Part shown: positions 4,695 to 7,763 of the stretch, in pieces | How the letters are laid out: every line of letters begins with the position of its first letter | How positions within the stretch are numbered: position 1 is the stretch's first letter | Assembly: GCA_964346145.1 (NCBI GenBank) | Contig: CAYFTL010000060.1 | Coordinates: 1 to 7,763, forward strand | Direction: 5' to 3' | Length of the DNA: 7,763 nt | Source: CAYFTL01 sp964346145 | Lineage (GTDB): Bacteria; Bacillota; Clostridia; Christensenellales; Aristaeellaceae | Notes under the pieces: generated by a model | Databases searched by the model: none | The model's input: the letters and a program-made list of their open reading frames with translations, nothing else | Told to the model about the DNA's origin: nothing | Translations under genes and position numbers: made by a program

Positions 4695-5326
4695 TTGTCA
4701 AAAAATAAAAGAAATTATCTTAAGCGCAACGAAAAAACCTTCTTTTCTCAAAACTTTATAACCAGTAGGCAACTTCTGGAAAGAATTGTCGACATTATCC
4801 ATGGCGATTTTTTGAAATATTCTTTGCCCAAAGCAGGTAAATACAAGGTTTTTGCCAATATTCCATATTCGATTACGACCCCAATTATCGATAAGCTCGT
4901 CGGGGCCGCAAATCCACCGGAAGAAATGTGTCTGGTCGTAGAACAGGGCACTGCAAAAAGGTTTATGGGGGGGCTAGCCAGGAAACCAGAAAAACTTTGT
5001 TGCTCAAGCCGTTTTGGGCTATGAAAATTGTGTATCATTTCTGCCGAGAAGATTTTCATCCGATGTCTTCGGTCGATTCGGTGTTGCTGCACCTGTCACA
5101 AAAACGTGCTCCCGACATAGAAAAAACAGACATCGCCGCTTACAACAAATTTGTAAACCACTCCCTCAAGTATGGATTAGTAAGCGATCGCGCCCTCCTT
5201 ACAAAAAAGCAGGTTGCCAAAGCATTAAAATGCTCCAACCTGCCTCCGTTGCATAAGGATAGGGAAACGCTATATATACAATGGCTGTGTTTGTTCCGAT
5301 GTTACAAGCAATATGGCAAACCGTAG
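4695..5326 (+). pseudogene. Degraded Erm-type 23S rRNA (adenine-N6) methyltransferase
   Basis: The reading frame starts at TTG 4695 with AAGGGG (4682-4687) 7 nt upstream and begins with an Erm-like N-terminus including KTFFSQNFITSRQLLERIVD. The next residues, IIHGDFLKYSLPK, belong about 60-65 residues further on in an intact Erm. The SAM-binding motif I (GxGxG) and the following acidic motif are therefore missing without a change of frame. The catalytic NIPYSITTPII (motif IV) is present. At a run of seven G's (4967-4973) the frame is lost. The other frame then continues with ETRKTLLLKPFWAMKIVYHFCREDFHPMSSVDSVLLHL-type sequence, split here by the shift, to a normal Erm C-terminus ending YKQYGKP. 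One G gained or two lost would restore it. An intact enzyme would dimethylate A2058 of 23S rRNA; this one should be inactive because it lacks the cofactor site. The frameshift alone could be a sequencing error, but the deletion could not. Confidence 0.88.
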
Positions 5327-5344
5327 ACTTATAGCGACCAAGCT

Positions 5345-5656
5345 TCACTTCCCAGAAGATATCTCCCCCTTGGCTTTTAGCCTTTCCTGGTACTTGTCCA
5401 TAGCGCGCTCGAAAGCTACTTGCCCGTCGATCTGCAACGCATTGCATAGGCATAAAACAGAAAAGAGCACATCGCCCACTTCTTCCTCGATCGATTTTGA
5501 ATTCACAACCGGCTGTTCACCATAATTTGAGCTGCTCAGCAGCGCCTTGGCCAGTTCACCCAGTTCGGACATGGCATCCAGCATGCGCACCCCAGGCTCG
5601 TTGCTCAGGGCGTTTTTCTCCACAAAATGCTTTGCTTCTTGTTGGCTCTGCTTCAT
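5345..5656 (-). CDS. MazG-like nucleotide pyrophosphohydrolase
   Basis: This 103-residue single-domain protein is of the MazG/all-alpha NTP-PPase superfamily, which hydrolyses (d)NTPs to monophosphates and pyrophosphate with Mg2+. The metal-binding pattern is visible: ELGELAKAL (31-39, E31 and E34 as ExxE) followed by SIEEEVGDVLFSVLCLCNAL (55-74), with E59 and D62 forming the ExxD part. Length fits the short house-cleaning type. The ATG at 5656 is preferred because AAGGAG (5666-5671) lies 9 nt upstream. The frame is open to a TTG at 5713 with a poorer AAAGGCG, which would add 19 residues before the domain. It ends 18 bp from the end of the erm remnant, facing it, with no terminator visible between them. 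The substrate (for example dCTP or an oxidised nucleotide) is unknown. Confidence 0.88.
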   Translation of the reverse strand: MKQSQQEAKHFVEKNALSNEPGVRMLDAMSELGELAKALLSSSNYGEQPVVNSKSIEEEVGDVLFSVLCLCNALQIDGQVAFERAMDKYQERLKAKGEISSGK

Positions 5657-5734
5657 ATTATATTTCTCCTTACGAGCAACCTCATTTGGCAACTGCCTGT
5701 TCTGCTCCCACAATTTTGCACGCCTTTTTTGATC

Positions 5735-5763
5735 AGTATAATACCTGGAGTCCCTGCGCGCAA
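5735..5763 (-). promoter_or_regulatory. Possible promoter for the MazG-like gene
   Basis: On the minus strand TTGCGC (5758-5763) and TATACT (5735-5740) are separated by 17 nt. The -10 is one base from consensus and the -35 matches at TTG only. The leader would be about 70 nt. It is arranged back to back with the promoter of the dehydratase gene. Confidence 0.4.
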
Positions 5764-5773
5764 TGCGTGACGG

Positions 5774-5802
5774 TTGCGAACTTAACAGTTTGGGCTTACA
5801 AT
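5774..5802 (+). promoter_or_regulatory. Probable promoter for the sugar-nucleotide dehydratase gene
   Basis: TTGCGA (5774-5779) and TACAAT (5797-5802) are separated by exactly 17 nt, with starts expected near 5809. A perfect TATAAT at 5808-5813 is also present, but its best -35 (TTAACA, 5782-5787) is 20 nt away. Either could serve; the first has the better geometry. Confidence 0.5.
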
Positions 5803-5841
5803 AAGCTTATAATGACCATTCCAACCGGAGGTGGATTTTTT

Positions 5842-7758
5842 ATGGCAGATCAACCGCGTAAGCGCTTGCGGGACAAGCTGCGCATTGTGCTTTGGATATT
5901 GCTAGATACCCTCATCATCAACGCATCTATGCTGTTGGCACTCCAAATGAGGTTCGATATGCAGGCGCCCAAATGGCAACTAGCTCGCCTGGCTCACTCT
6001 TTCCCCATCATGACGGTGCTGTGCCTGACCGCTTTCTATTTTGTAGGACTGTACAAAAGCCTGTGGCGCTATGCCGGGCTGGACGAAATGATACAGGTGG
6101 TGCTGGGCACCTTTGTCGGGCTGTTCTCCACGTATGTGTTTGCGCTGGTGTGCTACACCCTGCAATGGCCCAGGCCCAACTTTTTCTTGCTGCCGCGCAC
6201 CGTGTACCTAATGGGCTTTATTCTCATGGCCGGACTCGTGGGGCTTACCCGGTTTGGCCAGCGGATCATCAACCGCTTTGGCGTAAACCGCCGGGCGCTG
6301 AGTAAAAAAGATTGCAAGCGCATCATGGTGGTGGGGGCAGGCTGGGCAGGCTCGACCACCATCCGCGAAATGTTGGCGCGGGGTTACCGCGAAGGTTTGC
6401 CGGTGGTGGTGGTAGATGACGACCCCGCCAAGCAAAATACCCACATCCACCGCATCCCGGTGCTGTACGGCATCACCAACATTCCCGAATACGCCCAGCA
6501 CTACAAGATAGACGAAATCGTCATCGCCATTCCTTCGGCCTCCCCTGAACAGATGAAAATCATTATGGAAGCCTGTACCGCCACCGACTGCAAGCTGCGG
6601 ATCGTGCCTGGCCTGCGGGATCTGGGCAGCGATCAGCTTTCCCTAGGCGCAGTGCGGGATGTAAACATCGCCGACTTGCTGTTTCGCAAGGAAGTGCAGC
6701 TGGATATGTCCAGCATAGCCGGCTACATCAGCGGCAAAGTGGTCATGGTAACCGGCGGCGGCGGCTCCATCGGCTCCGAGCTGTGCAGACAAATCCTCAA
6801 ATTCAGTCCGGCCCAGCTGCTGGTGCTGGACATCTATGAAAACGGCGCATACGATTTGTACAACGAACTGCAGAGTGCCTACGGTTTGGGTGTGAAGATG
6901 CAGATCGTCATCGGTTCGGTGCGCGACAAACAGCGACTGAAGGAAATCTTTGAGCAGTACAGGCCGGAAGTGGTGTTCCACGCGGCCGCCCACAAGCACG
7001 TGCCGCTGATGGAATATAGCCCGGCGGAAGCCATCAAAAACAATGTATTTGGCACGCAAAACATCGTCAACATTTCCCACGAATATAATGTAGAACGTTT
7101 CGTGCTGATTTCCACCGACAAAGCGGTCAACCCCACCAATATATACGGGGCGACCAAGCGCATCTCCGAATTGATTGTTCAAAACATGGCGACCAAATCG
7201 AAAACCAAGTTTATGGCGGTCCGGTTTGGCAATGTGTTGGGTTCAAACGGCAGCGTGATACCGATTTTTCAGCGCCAGATAGAGCTGGGGCAGCCGGTCA
7301 CCGTAACCCATCCCGAAATTACCCGCTATTTTATGACCATACCCGAAGCAGCCCGGTTAGTGCTGCAGGCGGCCGCTATCGGCAAGGAAGGCTCCATTAT
7401 GATTCTGGATATGGCCACTCCGGTGCGCATCGTCGATTTAGCCCGAAGCCTGATCCGGTTGGCCGGGTTGGTGCCCGAAGCCGATATTCCCATCGTTTAC
7501 ACCGGCCTTCGTCCGGGAGAAAAGCTGTATGAGGAGCTGGTGTTGGCCGAAGAGCAAAGCGAGCTAACCAAAACCATGCACGAAAAAGTGTTTGTAGCCC
7601 ATCCTCTTCAGATGGAGGACGACGAGTTTAATCGCATGATCGACCTGCTGCGAGACGTGGTGAACAATCACCCCGAATTGGCCGAAACACGGCTGCACGA
7701 AGTGCTGCCCAGCTTCAGGTATCCCGAGGTCGACATTCAAAACGCAACCCATTACTAA
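5842..7758 (+). CDS. Membrane-anchored nucleoside-diphosphate-sugar 4,6-dehydratase (CapD/WbpM/PglF-like)
   Basis: This 638-residue protein probably removes water from UDP-GlcNAc (or a related UDP-sugar) to give a 4-keto-6-deoxy intermediate for capsule, exopolysaccharide or protein-glycan synthesis at the inner face of the membrane. Four hydrophobic helices lie at about 14-36, 54-72, 84-107 and 117-136. A first Rossmann-like domain begins at IMVVGAGWAGS (161-171). The catalytic SDR domain begins at VMVTGGGGSIGSEL (301-314, NAD(P)-binding), with STDKAVNPTNIYGATKR (424-440), RFGNVLGSNGSV (461-472), ITRYFMTIPEA (493-503) and GLRPGEKLYEEL (555-566). Length is that of a complete family member. 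The ATG is chosen because GGAGG (5827-5831) precedes it by 10 nt and the protein then starts with a normal positively charged N-terminus; the frame is open further upstream but carries no such signal. Position 435 is Tyr, where many relatives have Met. The gene probably leads a polysaccharide locus continuing downstream, which the window does not show. Confidence 0.93.
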   Translation: MADQPRKRLRDKLRIVLWILLDTLIINASMLLALQMRFDMQAPKWQLARLAHSFPIMTVLCLTAFYFVGLYKSLWRYAGLDEMIQVVLGTFVGLFSTYVFALVCYTLQWPRPNFFLLPRTVYLMGFILMAGLVGLTRFGQRIINRFGVNRRALSKKDCKRIMVVGAGWAGSTTIREMLARGYREGLPVVVVDDDPAKQNTHIHRIPVLYGITNIPEYAQHYKIDEIVIAIPSASPEQMKIIMEACTATDCKLRIVPGLRDLGSDQLSLGAVRDVNIADLLFRKEVQLDMSSIAGYISGKVVMVTGGGGSIGSELCRQILKFSPAQLLVLDIYENGAYDLYNELQSAYGLGVKMQIVIGSVRDKQRLKEIFEQYRPEVVFHAAAHKHVPLMEYSPAEAIKNNVFGTQNIVNISHEYNVERFVLISTDKAVNPTNIYGATKRISELIVQNMATKSKTKFMAVRFGNVLGSNGSVIPIFQRQIELGQPVTVTHPEITRYFMTIPEAARLVLQAAAIGKEGSIMILDMATPVRIVDLARSLIRLAGLVPEADIPIVYTGLRPGEKLYEELVLAEEQSELTKTMHEKVFVAHPLQMEDDEFNRMIDLLRDVVNNHPELAETRLHEVLPSFRYPEVDIQNATHY

Positions 7759-7763
7759 AAAAG

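Noticed and set aside
4928..5326. Separate plus-strand gene of 132 codons
   Set aside because: Its sequence continues the Erm homology of the preceding frame after the G-run, so it is the second half of one broken gene.
5497..5841. Upstream extension of the dehydratase frame by 115 codons
   Set aside because: It overlaps the MazG-like gene on the other strand, lacks a ribosome binding site, and its residues do not resemble the family; GGAGG with ATG at 5842 is clearly better.
1..7763. CRISPR array, insertion sequence or transposase bordering the resistance block
   Set aside because: No regular direct repeats, terminal inverted repeats or transposase-like frames were seen, so mobility of the block is not supported by this window.

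Overview
The window looks like chromosomal DNA from a member of Bacillota, most likely class Clostridia. The evidence is two small Firmicutes-type families (DUF1292/YrzB-like and DUF896/YnzC-like), strong AGGAGG-type ribosome binding sites, frequent TTG starts, a CCA-encoding tRNA, and sigma-A type promoters. Short cysteine-rich segments in two proteins also resemble those common in Clostridia. The genus cannot be told from the sequence alone.

Layout. Positions 1-443 hold a minus-strand tRNA-Ala(GGC) with its own promoter, then a gap with a minus-strand terminator. Positions 444-1864 hold two small minus-strand genes, a DUF1292 protein with a Cys/His-rich insert and a DUF896 protein. They are separated by a long T-rich (plus strand) stretch in which I find no gene. 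Positions 1955-2497 encode a plus-strand GNAT acetyltransferase with a cysteine-rich tail.

Positions 2487-5326 are the most interesting part, a macrolide/lincosamide/streptogramin-type resistance block with two leader systems in series. First comes a near-consensus promoter, a 9-codon leader ORF, and a hairpin that both buries the Shine-Dalgarno sequence and ends in seven T's; these precede an intact ABC-F ribosomal protection ATPase. Next comes a second leader ORF, MATFLRLR, which carries the R-L-R (+X+) macrolide arrest motif at the same codons as the ErmD/ErmK leader. It is followed by a 19-bp terminator and then the remains of an Erm-type 23S rRNA methyltransferase. That erm gene has lost its SAM-binding region and carries a frameshift at a run of seven G's, so it appears dead, while its leader and terminator remain intact.

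Positions 5345-5656 (minus) encode a small MazG-like NTP pyrophosphohydrolase, convergent with the erm remnant. From a divergent promoter region, positions 5842-7758 encode a complete membrane-anchored nucleoside-diphosphate-sugar 4,6-dehydratase of the CapD/WbpM/PglF type, probably starting a surface-polysaccharide or glycan locus that continues beyond the window.

How it works together: the ABC-F and the former Erm would both protect the ribosome against drugs acting at the peptidyl transferase centre or exit tunnel. Both appear arranged so that a drug-stalled ribosome on a tiny leader ORF decides whether transcription and translation proceed. The other genes have no evident functional link to this block.
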